This document shows, one piece after another, positions 18,466 through 27,857 of a stretch of DNA of 64,000 nucleotides. Position 1 is the first letter of the stretch; the number at the start of each line of letters is the position of its first letter. The translations under genes and the position numbers were made by a program. Location of the stretch: positions 124,001 through 188,000 of the forward strand of contig NZ_SBFF01000012.1 of NCBI RefSeq assembly GCF_004151485.1. The letters are read 5' to 3'. The notes under the pieces are model-generated. The model had not been told where the DNA came from. It searched no databases and saw nothing but the letters and a program-made list of their open reading frames with translations. The stretch comes from Sphingosinicella sp. CPCC 101087 (GTDB taxonomy: Bacteria > Pseudomonadota > Alphaproteobacteria > Sphingomonadales > Sphingomonadaceae).

Positions 18466-19036
18466 GGCCGCGGGCTTAGCTCGGTATCACCTGGTCGTCG
18501 GCATTCGTTCGGTGAGCAGGGGTCGCCAACACCCGTAATGCAGTCAAAGCTGATACGGTGAGTCTCATTCAGCGCGAGTGGGTCTCAGGGTGAGACCTCG
18601 AAAACCACCACGCCGGCGAATCCCATTTGGCGTGAGGAAATCTCAGCTCGTCCCATATCGCTCGCTACCTAGCCTGCTACCTTTCGGTTTTGAGCAGGAG
18701 GAGAGGGGGCTGCTAAGTGCTTGAAAAGGTGGTGGACGCACTAGGGCTCGAACCTAGGACCCGCTGATTAAGAGTCAGCTGCCCCAGGGGTCACGCGGCA
18801 ACGTCCGCTTTCGTGGTTCATCACTCCGAAGCCGACCGTCCGCTTCCGGCCAAATGCCGACAGGCATTTGGACTACGCGAATTTTGCTGGACCAGCGTGA
18901 ACGCTGCACATTCGGGTTTCGGGTGATCGTCGGGAGCCCGGTCCGCGCTGGAGCCGTGGAGGAAACACCTCTGTCATCACTCGATAGTCTCGAAGGACGG
19001 TGCCCCCGCCTTGATGATGGCAATCGAGATACGACG
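18466..19036. other. intergenic region containing the tRNA-Lys scar
   Basis: About 570 bp with no supportable gene other than the tRNA-Lys fragment. The frame running into the metallopeptidase from 18854 is an upstream extension without signal-peptide or family character. The region probably holds an element boundary and the peptidase promoter. Confidence 0.4.
18730..18782 (-). other. tRNA-Lys(CTT) 3' fragment, putative att site
   Basis: On the minus strand an anticodon arm GCTGA-CTCTTAA-TCAGC (anticodon CTT), a T-arm with GGTTCGAGCCC, acceptor 3' strand TGCGTCC and ACCA are intact. The sequence 5' of the anticodon arm does not form a proper D-arm, although GGACG at the expected position could partly pair with the acceptor end. 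This is either a degenerate tRNA or, more likely, the 3' end left by integration. The implied element extends to the right, toward the integrase remnant at 20.25 kb. Confidence 0.7.
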
Positions 19037-20251
19037 ATGACTTACCTGATCGCACTTTACCTACTGGCTTGGTTCGGCCCGGCCGAGGCCAGGTCGGGAC
19101 ATTATCGGCTCGACGCGACCTTCGACCTCGATCGTGGCGCGATCCAGGGCGCGTTCGTCTACGAACCTTCGGGCAGTGCGCCGCCGCTGCTCGAGTTCCT
19201 CATCCGTCGCGACCACATCGTCCATTCGATCCGCGGCGCGGACCTGGTGGGACGACTGCCCCATCCGACGTCGGAGCAGATGCATATCCTCACCCTGCGG
19301 ACACATGTCGTGCGGGGAATCCCGCGCGCCATCCGGGTGCGCTTTTCCGGCCCATCTGCCGCCAGTTGGACCCTGATCGAGAGCGGCCGGGAGGATTTCT
19401 GGTTCCCCATCACGCAAGGTGCAATGGGTCCGTTCACGGCCGAGGCCACCATCGCTGGAATTCCCGGGAACATGCACCTCGTTAGTAATGGCATCGTCTC
19501 TCGACATGGAGACAGTGTCCGCATTCGCTTGACCGAGCCCGATTACGACTTGGTGCTCGTCGGTGCCCCCGGCCTCAGCGGCCGCATGGCCGGCGATGTG
19601 GAATTCGTGGCCGGCGATCACGCGCTCCCCGACAATCGGGTCTTCGCCGATCATGCCGCAGCGGCGCTGACCTTCGTCGAAGACTGGTTTAGGCCGTTAT
19701 CGCGCCCGATCCGAGTCGTCTCGCTCGATCATCAACGGCAGGGTGGGTATTATCATCGCGGCATCGTGGTCGTTCGCCAAACACGCACGCCACCTGTCCC
19801 TGAAATGTACGCTTCGGAAGCGGCCTATCTGATGAGCCATGAATTCGCGCATCATTTTTGGCCGGAGTTCGTGCTTTCGACAGGCGACAAATGGCTTGCT
19901 GAATCGGTGGTTAGCTATGTGGGCCTTCGCTTCGTCGAGCAGCGTTTCGGTTTGCCCTCCCGAGAAGCAATGCTTGATCTCTATCGTCGGTATATGCCGC
20001 CCGACGCAGGGCCGATCGCCGTACGAGGTGGCGACCGAGAAGCGACCAATGCAGCACTTTACTTCAAAGGGCCGCTTGCCCTGTTCGACCTCGAGGCGCG
20101 GATCGGCCGCGACCGGCTGGACAGCCTCTCGCGCGCCATCGGTCTGAGCGAGGAGCCACGATCGACCGCGGCGTTTCTCCGTCATCTGGCAGCGATGACC
20201 GACGAAGGGGTCGCAGCAGAGTTTGCTGCGAGGCTTCATGCTGCGGAGTAG
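19037..20251 (+). CDS. M1-like (gluzincin) metallopeptidase, secreted
   Basis: A 404-aa protein with an N-terminal hydrophobic segment ending AWFGPAEA, consistent with a signal peptide, when started at the ATG at 19037. The zinc motif HEFAH (residues 268-272) is followed 16 residues later by the Glu of WLAES, close to the HExxH-x18-E pattern of M1 aminopeptidases. The upstream region is β-rich as in M1 N-domains. It is much shorter than full M1 enzymes and lacks the long C-terminal domain. A periplasmic or surface peptidase is the likely role; the substrate is unknown. It lies next to a tRNA scar and an integrase remnant, so it is probably cargo. Confidence 0.75.
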   Translation: MTYLIALYLLAWFGPAEARSGHYRLDATFDLDRGAIQGAFVYEPSGSAPPLLEFLIRRDHIVHSIRGADLVGRLPHPTSEQMHILTLRTHVVRGIPRAIRVRFSGPSAASWTLIESGREDFWFPITQGAMGPFTAEATIAGIPGNMHLVSNGIVSRHGDSVRIRLTEPDYDLVLVGAPGLSGRMAGDVEFVAGDHALPDNRVFADHAAAALTFVEDWFRPLSRPIRVVSLDHQRQGGYYHRGIVVVRQTRTPPVPEMYASEAAYLMSHEFAHHFWPEFVLSTGDKWLAESVVSYVGLRFVEQRFGLPSREAMLDLYRRYMPPDAGPIAVRGGDREATNAALYFKGPLALFDLEARIGRDRLDSLSRAIGLSEEPRSTAAFLRHLAAMTDEGVAAEFAARLHAAE

Positions 20252-20460
20252 CTTGACCGCTGTCGGCTTGCGGCGGGAGGATGATGGCGCGCACTCGCTG
20301 CGTTCAACAAAGGCGGTGATCATCTACAAACGGACGGGAGATTCGAGAGCCGTCCAGATACTTCTTGGACATACGAAGACCCAAACGACAGTTCGCTATC
20401 TCGGAGTTGAGGTGACGATGCTCTCGCTCTCGCCGAAGGAACGGAGGTCCAATTGAACTT
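20250..20460 (+). pseudogene. tyrosine integrase C-terminal remnant, frameshifted
   Basis: The frame reads HSLRSTKAVIIYKRTGD, RAVQILLGHTKTQTTVRYLG, which carries the catalytic-domain Arg, His and Tyr landmarks of phage-type tyrosine recombinases. Only the last 70 or so residues remain. Near 20412 a one-base loss moves the natural end (DDALALAEGTEVQL in the next frame) out of register. It directly follows the peptidase stop. It is the only integrase trace I can find and supports the att-scar interpretation of the neighbouring tRNA-Lys fragment. Confidence 0.75.
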
Positions 20461-20567
20461 GGCGAGCATTCCCTCGCCCGGAATGCTCGTTATCCCGCTT
20501 TGGGCGATCTCGCGCCAATTGCAGCGTTTTCGACTTCAACTACCGCTTCTCCAAAGCTGCCGTTCCC

Positions 20568-21494
20568 TCAGGTTTGATCCTGACAGGCACGAGATGCGTC
20601 GATCGCGCGCGGACGCACCAGGTCTCCAAGGCCGAAGCGGATCAGCGTGCGTTCACGCATCACGGCAGCCACGGCGTTGATCGGTCGATCTCCGAAATCA
20701 GCGAAATCGACCTCGGACCGATACGGCCGAGATCCGTGCGGCAGGTCGACGATCCGAAGCGCTTCTTCCGCGACAGCCTGAACGTCGGCGACGACGTCCT
20801 TTGGAAAGAGTGCGCGAGTCGCTTGTTCATTTCCCGCGAGCGCATCGCCGTAGAGCGCCTCGTATTGCTCCTGAACCGCGCCGTCGCGGGGGAGCTCGGC
20901 ATTGGGGAAATGGGCAGTGCCCTCCACGAAGGGACCGGGCATGAGGATCGAGGTTTCAATCCCGAAGCGGGCGACATCATAGGCGACGCTGTCCGCAAGC
21001 GAGTCCATCGCCGCCTTCGCCGCGGTATAGGGTGCCAGGAACGGCGGCACGATGCGCGAGGTGCCGCTGCCGATCCACAGGAGCAGGCCGGACTTCTGCC
21101 GGCGCATCACCGGCAGAACCGCACGGTTTACGCGCAGCGGCCCGACCGCGTTCGTGTTCAGGCTCGCCATGACCTGCTCGGGCGTGAACGCCTCGGTGAT
21201 CCCGAAATACAGATGCGCTGCATTGTGGACGAGGACGTCGATTCGTCCCTGCTCGGTCACGACGGCGCCTATCGCGGCCCCGATCGATTCATTCGATAGA
21301 ACGTCAAGTTCCAGGGGACGCAAATCGACCTTGTGCTCAAGGGCAAAAGCGCGAGCTTCATCGGCCTTGCCCTTATTGCGGTCCGAAACCGAACGCATCG
21401 TAGCGTAGACGGTATGGCCCGCGACGGCGAACGTTCTCGCCATGAGGCGCCCCATGCCGGTTCCGGCGCCTGTGATGACAATGACTTTGTTCAT
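20568..21494 (-). CDS. SDR family oxidoreductase
   Basis: A 308-aa short-chain dehydrogenase/reductase. It has the NAD(P)-binding motif TGAGTGMG near the start, NAA (VLVHNAAHL), the active-site Tyr-Lys in YTAAK and PGPF after it. The ATG at 21494 has GGAGA 5 nt upstream, so a longer frame starting upstream is unlikely. It is the third gene of a minus-strand operon with a DUF1097 protein and a second SDR. The substrate is unknown; the longer C-terminal part suggests a classical SDR acting on alcohol or ketone metabolites. Confidence 0.85.
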   Translation of the reverse strand: MNKVIVITGAGTGMGRLMARTFAVAGHTVYATMRSVSDRNKGKADEARAFALEHKVDLRPLELDVLSNESIGAAIGAVVTEQGRIDVLVHNAAHLYFGITEAFTPEQVMASLNTNAVGPLRVNRAVLPVMRRQKSGLLLWIGSGTSRIVPPFLAPYTAAKAAMDSLADSVAYDVARFGIETSILMPGPFVEGTAHFPNAELPRDGAVQEQYEALYGDALAGNEQATRALFPKDVVADVQAVAEEALRIVDLPHGSRPYRSEVDFADFGDRPINAVAAVMRERTLIRFGLGDLVRPRAIDASRACQDQT

Positions 21495-21534
21495 GGGATT
21501 CTCCATATAGATGGGGTGGCAGCGGCCTTGGGGG

Positions 21535-22062
21535 TCAGGCGGCAACGAGACGGCGGATCCGTTCCTCGACGGCCTGGACGACCCATCCCGCGACGCAGCC
21601 AAGCCCGGTCGCGCCGCCAAGCCGCGCGATCGAGGCCAGTTCCGGTTCGAGGTGAGCCGCAAAGAACGTGATCATACCGATGAAGTAGGCGAGCAGATTG
21701 CCCAGCACCGGCAGGCCGCGGGTCGCGATGACGACTGTCCCCACGGCGAGGACCACCAACGGAAACGCCATCCCGCCGAGGCTCGGCGCCAGCGCGCCGA
21801 CCGCGATCGTCGCCAGGGCACCGAGGCCAAGCCCGAGCAAGATGCAGACGAAGCTTTGCACGCCTTCCCTGGCTGACGGACGGCGGGTGAAGTAGGCGAC
21901 CCAGCCCATGAACATCGCCCAGGGCGGCAATGTCAGGAGGACGCTCGTGTTGGCCGCCACCGCCGCGACGATCGCAGCAGACAGGGTCAGAGCGACATAG
22001 AGCCCGATCCCGGTCTTCGGATCGGCCGACGAGGCGGGGACTGAATTTGCGTCATGCGCCAT
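21535..22062 (-). CDS. DUF1097 family membrane protein
   Basis: A 175-aa protein with about five transmembrane helices (for example LYVALTLSAAIVAAVAANTS, FPLVVLAVGTVVIATRGLPV and LLAYFIGMITFFAAHL), as in DUF1097 inner-membrane proteins of unknown function. The ATG at 22062 follows AAGGAGG with 7 nt spacing, a very strong ribosome site. It lies between two SDR genes with short gaps, so the three form one operon. A frame that extends it upstream runs antiparallel to nothing real and is rejected. Confidence 0.85.
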   Translation of the reverse strand: MAHDANSVPASSADPKTGIGLYVALTLSAAIVAAVAANTSVLLTLPPWAMFMGWVAYFTRRPSAREGVQSFVCILLGLGLGALATIAVGALAPSLGGMAFPLVVLAVGTVVIATRGLPVLGNLLAYFIGMITFFAAHLEPELASIARLGGATGLGCVAGWVVQAVEERIRRLVAA

Positions 22063-22088
22063 TGCTTCGCCTCCTTGCGCGCGGGCGT

Positions 22089-22826
22089 TCAGCACATGCC
22101 GCCATTGGCGCGCAGCGTCTGGCCGTTGATCCACGCACCTTCGGGACCGGCCAGGAAGGCAACGACACGCGCGATGTCTTCGGGCTGGCCGAGGCGCTCG
22201 AGCGGATTCATCTTGGCCATCCGGTCGATCAGCTCGGAACTCTTGCCCTGCAGAAAGAGAGCGGTGGCGACCGGCCCCGGCGCGACGGCATTCACGGTGA
22301 TGCCGCGGCCGCGCATCTCCTGGGCGAGCACCTGGGTCAGCCCTTCGACGGCGGCCTTGGTGGCGATGTAGGGCCCATAGGTCGGCATGCGCATGCCGAT
22401 CACGCTCGACGAGAAGTTGATGATCCGCCCGCCGTCGCGCAGGCGCCTGGCGGCCTCGCGGCATATGTTGAATGTGCCCTTGAGGTTGATGGCGATGATC
22501 TTCTCGAAATCGTCGTCCTCGAAGTCGGCCACAGGCTTGAGGGTCATGATGCCGGCGTTGTTCACCGCGACGTCGATGCCGCCGAAGGCGCGCTCGGCGG
22601 CATCGAACATGGCCGCCACCGCCTTGGGATCGGCAACGTTCGCCTTCACGACGATCGCTTCGCCACCGGCCGCCGTGATCTTGTCCGCGACCTCCTGCGC
22701 GGCATCGGCGCTGCCCGCATAGTTCACGACGATCTTGAAGCCGTCGGCCGCCAGACGATGGGCTATCGTCGCGCCGATGCCGCGCGACGAGCCCGTGATC
22801 AAAGCCGTTTTCCCTTCATTGCTCAT
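22089..22826 (-). CDS. SDR family oxidoreductase (FabG-like)
   Basis: A 245-aa classical SDR with GSSRGIG at the nucleotide site, NNAG (VAVNNAGIM), Ser in NFSSSVIGM, Tyr-Lys in YIATK and the usual C-terminal NGQTLRANGGM. The sequence resembles 3-oxoacyl-ACP reductase-like and glucose-dehydrogenase-like SDRs; the substrate cannot be fixed. It is the first gene of the operon and is divergent from the LysR gene with 109 bp between the starts, the usual arrangement for a LysR target. Confidence 0.9.
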   Translation of the reverse strand: MSNEGKTALITGSSRGIGATIAHRLAADGFKIVVNYAGSADAAQEVADKITAAGGEAIVVKANVADPKAVAAMFDAAERAFGGIDVAVNNAGIMTLKPVADFEDDDFEKIIAINLKGTFNICREAARRLRDGGRIINFSSSVIGMRMPTYGPYIATKAAVEGLTQVLAQEMRGRGITVNAVAPGPVATALFLQGKSSELIDRMAKMNPLERLGQPEDIARVVAFLAGPEGAWINGQTLRANGGMC

Positions 22827-22878
22827 GGAACTGCCTTTCCTGCTGGGGGGCGCTGTCTGCCCGAACTTCTAGGCGTGA

Positions 22879-22892
22879 CAGTTGGATAACTG
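22879..22892. promoter_or_regulatory. candidate LysR operator in divergent promoter region
   Basis: CAGTT-GGAT-AACTG is a perfect 5-bp inverted repeat with a T-N(n)-A character typical of LysR boxes. A second, wider inverted repeat CATACTT ... AAGTATG (22898-22904 and 22925-22931) ends just before the LysR ATG. Both lie between the divergent SDR and lysR starts. Binding is inference from position and symmetry. Confidence 0.45.
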
Positions 22893-22935
22893 AAATGCAT
22901 ACTTGTCAGGCAAATCATGACTGAAAGTATGTCTT

Positions 22936-23844
22936 ATGACCTTCGACAGTCGCTTGCTGAACGGGATCGGGGTCGTCTCCGCGGTCGTAGAGGCCGGCAG
23001 CTTTGCGCGGGCCGGGGAGGCTCTGGGATTGACTCAGCCCGCCGTGAGCCGGGCGGTGGCGCGATTGGAAGAGCGCGTGGGCATCCGCATCTTCAATCGA
23101 ACGTCCCGGGCCATTTCGCTCACCGACGAAGGCCGCGAATATTACGAAGCCGTCGCGCCGCTACTCGCCGCGATCGAGGACGCAACCGTGAGCGCCGGAA
23201 AGACCAAGGCGCTGGTTCGCGGGCGGTTGCGCGTCAATGTCGACGGGGCGTTTGGGCATTTCGTGCTCATGCCGCGATTGGGGGAATTTCTCGATCGCTA
23301 TCCCGAGCTCGCCATCGACGTCGCTGTTCGGGACTCGATGGGCGATCTTGTCGCCGACGGGTTCGACGTCGCCGTCCGCTTCGGCTTCCCCGAGCCTTCC
23401 GCGATCAGGGCCGAACTGCTGTTGGAGACCCGCGTGCTGACCTGCGCGTCGCCGGCCTATCTAACGCGTTTCGGCGAACCGACGCATCCGCGGGACCTGG
23501 AGAACGGACATCAATGCGTTCTCATCCGCGATCCGGCAACCGGCCGTCCTTTCGAGTGGGAATTCCAGCGCGCGGGAGACGTCATACCGTTTCGGGCGTC
23601 CGGCCGGCTTATGGTCTATGACACGGGCTCGCTGATCGCCGGCTGTGTTGGCGGGATCGGTATTGCGCAGCTGCTCGAACTCTATGCCAGCGAGATCCTG
23701 GCTGATGGAAGGCTCGTCCATCTGCTGCCGGACTGGTCGGAGGAGACCTTTCCCCTATACGCCTATCACCGCGCTTCGCACCTCGTCTCCGCGAAAGTGA
23801 GCGCATTTCTCGACTTCGTTCGCGAGCTGGTATCGGAGGAATAG
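22936..23844 (+). CDS. LysR family transcriptional regulator
   Basis: A 302-aa regulator. The N-terminal winged HTH reads GSFARAGEALGLTQPAVSRA, followed by RIFNRTSRAISLTDEGREYY. The rest is a periplasmic-binding-protein-like effector domain (FLDRYPELAIDVAVRDSM, GFDVAVRFGF). It probably controls the divergent SDR-DUF1097-SDR operon and its own promoter, through the inverted repeats between them. The effector ligand is unknown. Confidence 0.92.
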   Translation: MTFDSRLLNGIGVVSAVVEAGSFARAGEALGLTQPAVSRAVARLEERVGIRIFNRTSRAISLTDEGREYYEAVAPLLAAIEDATVSAGKTKALVRGRLRVNVDGAFGHFVLMPRLGEFLDRYPELAIDVAVRDSMGDLVADGFDVAVRFGFPEPSAIRAELLLETRVLTCASPAYLTRFGEPTHPRDLENGHQCVLIRDPATGRPFEWEFQRAGDVIPFRASGRLMVYDTGSLIAGCVGGIGIAQLLELYASEILADGRLVHLLPDWSEETFPLYAYHRASHLVSAKVSAFLDFVRELVSEE

Positions 23845-23923
23845 TATATTGGCGAGCGGCCCACGACGATGAGCGCAGCTCGCCAACACGGCGCAGTCTG
23901 AAAACAGGAAGGGTCAGAGCGAG

Positions 23924-24898
23924 GTGCCGGCTCAAACGGTCGCGATCGTGATCCATGACGGTGTCCAGGCGCTGGACGTCGCCGGGCCGGTCGACGTGTT
24001 CAACGAGGCGAACATCTATCTCGACGACGCGAACCGCTACGAAACGGTGCTGATCGCGGCTGATCACGGCCCGCTGCGTGCGTCGAACGGCATGCGTCTG
24101 GTGGCTGATCTCACCTTCGAAGAGGCGACGGGCGGCTTCGATACCGTCTTGGTGGCCGGCGGTCCCGCCCTGCCGGAAGCGGCGCCCGATCCAGTCATCG
24201 TCGAATGGATCCAAGCCGCGCCCTGGCGCGCGAGCCTCTACGGCTCGATCTGCACCGGAGCGTTCCTGCTCGGCCATGCCGGCCTTCTGGATGGGCGACG
24301 GGTTACGACGCATTGGCAAAATGCGCAGGCGCTCGCGGCAAAGTTCCCGAAGGCCAGGGTAGAGCCGGATCTCATTTATGTCCGTGACGAGCGGCTCATC
24401 ACCTCGGCCGGCGTGACGGCCGGGATCGACCTTGCCCTGGCACTGGTCGGACAGCGGCACGGAGCGGAGACGGCGCTCAAGGTCGCCAAGCGCCTGGTGG
24501 TGGTCGCGCAACGCCAGGGTGGGCAGTCGCAGTTCAGCCCCTATCTCACCGCTCCCGCCGATCCGGCCTCGCCGATTGCACGCATCCAGGACCACGTCAT
24601 GGCCAATATCCGAAGCCGCCACACGCTGGAGGCGCTCGCCGCGTTGGTCGGCATGAGTCCGCGCACCCTCGCGCGGCATTTTGTCCAGGAGACGGGGATC
24701 ACGCCGCACGAGTTCATCGAGCGCGCCCGCGTCGACGCTGCGCGCCGGATGCTCGAAGGGACCGACCAGCCGCTCAAGACCGTCGCCTATGATTGCGGCT
24801 TCGGCTCGGCCGACAGGATGCGCGCGATCTTCAACACTCGTCTCGGCGTGACCCCGGCCCAGTATCGCGCCAGCTTCCGGGCGCCCGACGCCCTGTAG
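23924..24898 (+). CDS. GlxA family regulator (DJ-1/PfpI + AraC HTH)
   Basis: A 324-aa two-domain regulator. Residues 1 to about 190 form a DJ-1/PfpI-like domain with the nucleophile-elbow Cys at 110 (YGSICTGAFLLG). From about 210 an AraC-type double HTH (LEALAALVGMSPRTLARHF, VAYDCGFGSADRMRAIF) binds DNA. The start is GTG at 23924, the first codon matching family starts (PAQTVAIVIHDGVQ). The protein sits ahead of DUF1348, catalase, HD and NTF2-like genes on the same strand and is the most likely local regulator. Confidence 0.9.
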   Translation: MPAQTVAIVIHDGVQALDVAGPVDVFNEANIYLDDANRYETVLIAADHGPLRASNGMRLVADLTFEEATGGFDTVLVAGGPALPEAAPDPVIVEWIQAAPWRASLYGSICTGAFLLGHAGLLDGRRVTTHWQNAQALAAKFPKARVEPDLIYVRDERLITSAGVTAGIDLALALVGQRHGAETALKVAKRLVVVAQRQGGQSQFSPYLTAPADPASPIARIQDHVMANIRSRHTLEALAALVGMSPRTLARHFVQETGITPHEFIERARVDAARRMLEGTDQPLKTVAYDCGFGSADRMRAIFNTRLGVTPAQYRASFRAPDAL

Positions 24899-25045
24899 TG
24901 CGGCACGCGGGCGCGGCATGAAGCCGTTTGTCAGGAAATGACGTGCGGCTGTCCTGATCTGCAGGATCATCCGCGTTGCCCGACCAAGGCTCCATTGCGA
25001 AATTCGGACGAACCGGTCCGAAGAACAGCTCTGGAGATACAATCC

Positions 25046-25507
25046 ATGCGTCCACCCTTGCCCCCGTTCACCGAGGCGACCGCGATCGAGAAGGTCCGCA
25101 TGGCGGAAGACGCCTGGAACAGCCGTGATCCGGCCACGGTCGCGCTCGCCTACACGCCCGACAGCCAGTGGCGGAACCGCGCGGAGTTCATCTCCGGCCG
25201 CCCGGAGATTGAAGCGTTCCTTACCCGCAAATGGGCAAGGGAGCTGGACTATCGGCTGATCAAGGAAGTCTGGGCGTTCCGGGACAACCGCATCGCGGTG
25301 CGCTTCGCCTATGAGTATCATGACGACAGCGGCACTTGGCTGCGCGCCTATGGCAACGAGAACTGGGAGTTCGATGCCGACGGGCTGATGCGCCGCCGCA
25401 TCGCAAGCATCAACGAGCATCCGATCGCCGAGGCCGAGCGGAAGTTCCGATGGCCGCTCGGCCGCCGGCCCGACGATCATCCGGGCCTATCCGACCTCGA
25501 TTTCTGA
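25046..25507 (+). CDS. DUF1348 / NTF2-like protein
   Basis: A 153-aa protein of the DUF1348 family, a SnoaL/NTF2-like α+β barrel ([60 protein letters not shown]). Family function is not established. I chose the ATG at 25046 (GGAG 9 nt upstream), since homologues usually start near PPFT; a start 108 nt upstream would add an unrelated Cys-rich tail. It precedes the catalase by 42 bp. Confidence 0.85.
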   Translation: MRPPLPPFTEATAIEKVRMAEDAWNSRDPATVALAYTPDSQWRNRAEFISGRPEIEAFLTRKWARELDYRLIKEVWAFRDNRIAVRFAYEYHDDSGTWLRAYGNENWEFDADGLMRRRIASINEHPIAEAERKFRWPLGRRPDDHPGLSDLDF

Positions 25508-25549
25508 CGGGGCGCAGGTTCCCCTTCATTCACAGACAGGAAGCAAACG

Positions 25550-27016
25550 ATGAGCGACTCTCGTCCCCCCATGACTCATGCCTCCGGCGCCCCGGTGGCG
25601 GACAATCTCAACATCATGACCGCGGGCCCGCGTGGGCCGGCGCTGCTCCAGGACATCTGGCTGATCGAGAAGATGGCGCATTTCGATCGCGAGGTGATCC
25701 CCGAGCGGCGAATGCACGCCAAGGGCTGGGGCGCATACGGCACCTTCACGGTCACGCACGATATCACGCGCTACACCAAGGCGAAGATCTTCTCCGAAAT
25801 CGGCAAGACGACGCCGATGTTCGCACGCTTCTCGACCGTTGCCGGCGAGCGGGGCGCGGCAGACGCGGAACGCGATATTCGAGGCTTCGCGGTCAAATTC
25901 TACACCGAGGAAGGCAATTGGGACCTGGTCGGCAACAACACGCCGGTATTCTTCTTCCGCGATCCGCTGCGCTTCCCCGATCTCAACCACGCGATCAAGC
26001 GCGATCCGCGCACTGGGCTGCGCTCGGCCGATAGCAATTGGGATTTCTGGTCGCTGCTGCCCGAGGCGCTGCACCAGGTGACGATCGTCATGTCGGATCG
26101 CGGAATTCCGAAGAGCTTCCGCCACATGCACGGCTTCGGCAGCCACACCTTCTCGATGATCAACGCCGCGAATGAGCGGGTCTGGGTCAAGTTCCATTTC
26201 CGCACCCGGCAGGGCATCGAGAACCTCAGCGACCAGGAAGCGGCTGCTCTGGTCGCGGACGATCGCGAAACGCATGGGCGCGATCTGCTCGAGGCCATCG
26301 ATCGCGGCGACTTCCCGCGCTGGACGCTGTTCATTCAGGTGATGACCGAGGATCAGGCCAGGACCCACCGGCACAACCCCTTCGATCTGACCAAGGTCTG
26401 GCCGAAGGCGGACTATCCGCTGATCGAAGTCGGCGTGTTGGAATTAAACCGCTGGCCCGACAATTATTTCGCCGAGGTGGAGCAGGCCTCCTTCTCGCCG
26501 GCCAATGTCGTGCCGGGCATCGGCTTCTCGCCCGACCGGATGCTGCAGGCGCGCCTGTTCTCCTATGGCGACGCGGCGCGCTATCGACTGGGCATCAACC
26601 ACCATCTCATCCCGGTCAACGCCCCCAGATGCCCGTTTCACAGCTATCATCGCGACGGCGCGATGCGCACCGACGGGAATCTCGGCGCGACGCCGAGCTA
26701 CTGGCCCAACAGCAAGGGCGAGTGGATCGATCATGATCCCCGCCTCGCCGAGCCGCCGCTCGAGCTGACTGGCGCGGCCGACCACTGGGACCACCGCGTC
26801 GAGGACGATCATTATGAGCAGCCGGGAATCCTGTTCCGCAAGATGACGCCGGCACAACAGCAGCTTCTCTTCGAGAACACCGCCCGCGCGATGGGCGACG
26901 CGCGCCTCGAGGTGAAGCAGCGCCACGTCGCCAACTGTGCGAAGGCCGATCCCGCTTATGGTGAAGGTGTCGCCGAGGCGCTGGGACTTACGCCGACGGA
27001 GATCGCCGCAGAATAG
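25550..27016 (+). CDS. catalase (small-subunit type)
   Basis: A 488-aa heme catalase that decomposes hydrogen peroxide. The distal His56 lies in [12 protein letters not shown], the distal Asn in [12 protein letters not shown] (about 129), and the proximal heme Tyr in [14 protein letters not shown] (about 340). [17 protein letters not shown] and the NADPH-region elements are present. The length fits small-subunit clade 3 enzymes. A good ribosome site (AGGAAG) precedes the ATG. Its position behind a DJ-1-type regulator and beside hydrolase genes suggests an inducible stress locus. Confidence 0.95.
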   Translation: MSDSRPPMTHASGAPVADNLNIMTAGPRGPALLQDIWLIEKMAHFDREVIPERRMHAKGWGAYGTFTVTHDITRYTKAKIFSEIGKTTPMFARFSTVAGERGAADAERDIRGFAVKFYTEEGNWDLVGNNTPVFFFRDPLRFPDLNHAIKRDPRTGLRSADSNWDFWSLLPEALHQVTIVMSDRGIPKSFRHMHGFGSHTFSMINAANERVWVKFHFRTRQGIENLSDQEAAALVADDRETHGRDLLEAIDRGDFPRWTLFIQVMTEDQARTHRHNPFDLTKVWPKADYPLIEVGVLELNRWPDNYFAEVEQASFSPANVVPGIGFSPDRMLQARLFSYGDAARYRLGINHHLIPVNAPRCPFHSYHRDGAMRTDGNLGATPSYWPNSKGEWIDHDPRLAEPPLELTGAADHWDHRVEDDHYEQPGILFRKMTPAQQQLLFENTARAMGDARLEVKQRHVANCAKADPAYGEGVAEALGLTPTEIAAE

Positions 27017-27105
27017 CTCGCGGCAACCTCCCGAGCATCACGACCGCAGGACCTCGCGTGACGATTCGCGCCACGCCGAGGATTGCTCAACGAAGGAGAT
27101 TCTTC

Positions 27106-27750
27106 ATGTCCGAGATCATCGCCGGAATCCGCGTGCCCGACAGCGCGATTGCCCGTGCTGCCACCCATCTCGTCCGCGACACCGAGGACGACCTCCTCTA
27201 CAATCACAGCCGCCGCGTCTTCTTCTGGGGCGCGCTCACCGGCGAGCGGCGCGGCCTCAAATACGATCCGGAGCTGCTCTATCTCGGCGCAATGTTCCAC
27301 GACATGGGGCTGACCGACCGATATTCGAGCCCCGATTTGCGCTTCGAGGTCGACGGCGCCAATGCCGCGCGCGATTACATGACGAGCTATGGCGTGCCGG
27401 AGCGCGACGTCGAGGACGTCTGGACCGCGATCGCGCTGCACACCACGCCCGGCATCCCCGAGCATATGGGCCCGACCATCGCGCTCGTGACGGCTGGTGT
27501 CGAGATGGACGTGCTCGGCATCGCCTATCACGACTTCAAGCCCGATCAGCGGCATCATGTCTGCGACCATCATCCGCGCGAGGCGAACTTCAAGGAAGGC
27601 ATTATCGATCACTTCGCCAAGGGCATCTTCAGGAAGCCCGAGACGACGTTCGGCAACGTCAAGGCGGACGTGCTCGCGCTGAAGGATCCCGAGCATTTCG
27701 TCCGCGGCAATTTCTGCTCTATCATACTCGGCTCCGCCTGGCCGAGCTGA
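27106..27750 (+). CDS. HD domain hydrolase (cyanamide hydratase-like)
   Basis: A 214-aa HD-fold metal-dependent hydrolase. The visible metal ligands are His34 (YNHSRRVFFWG) and His65-Asp66 (GAMFHDMGLT), with later His in IALHTTP and HDFKPDQRHHV. FEVDGANAARDY is typical of the cyanamide-hydratase-like branch. The ATG at 27106 has AAGGAG 7 nt upstream; the earlier GTG at 27058 lacks support. The substrate is not known. It follows the catalase on the same strand. Confidence 0.8.
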   Translation: MSEIIAGIRVPDSAIARAATHLVRDTEDDLLYNHSRRVFFWGALTGERRGLKYDPELLYLGAMFHDMGLTDRYSSPDLRFEVDGANAARDYMTSYGVPERDVEDVWTAIALHTTPGIPEHMGPTIALVTAGVEMDVLGIAYHDFKPDQRHHVCDHHPREANFKEGIIDHFAKGIFRKPETTFGNVKADVLALKDPEHFVRGNFCSIILGSAWPS

Positions 27751-27857
27751 GCCGGCTGCATCGCCGAGCAACACTGTTCATCGACCGGGCGGATCGATCG
27801 ACAGACCCGCGGTCCGACGTTCCGCCAATACGTCGGTCAAGGCAGGAGCATCACAGT

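Noticed and set aside
18730-18810. A complete tRNA-Lys
   Set aside because: The anticodon arm, T-arm and acceptor 3' strand are good, and GGACG could pair with the acceptor, but no D-arm forms.
23609-25480. 623-codon minus-strand frame
   Set aside because: Antisense to LysR, GlxA and DUF1348 genes, all with clear family motifs on the plus strand.
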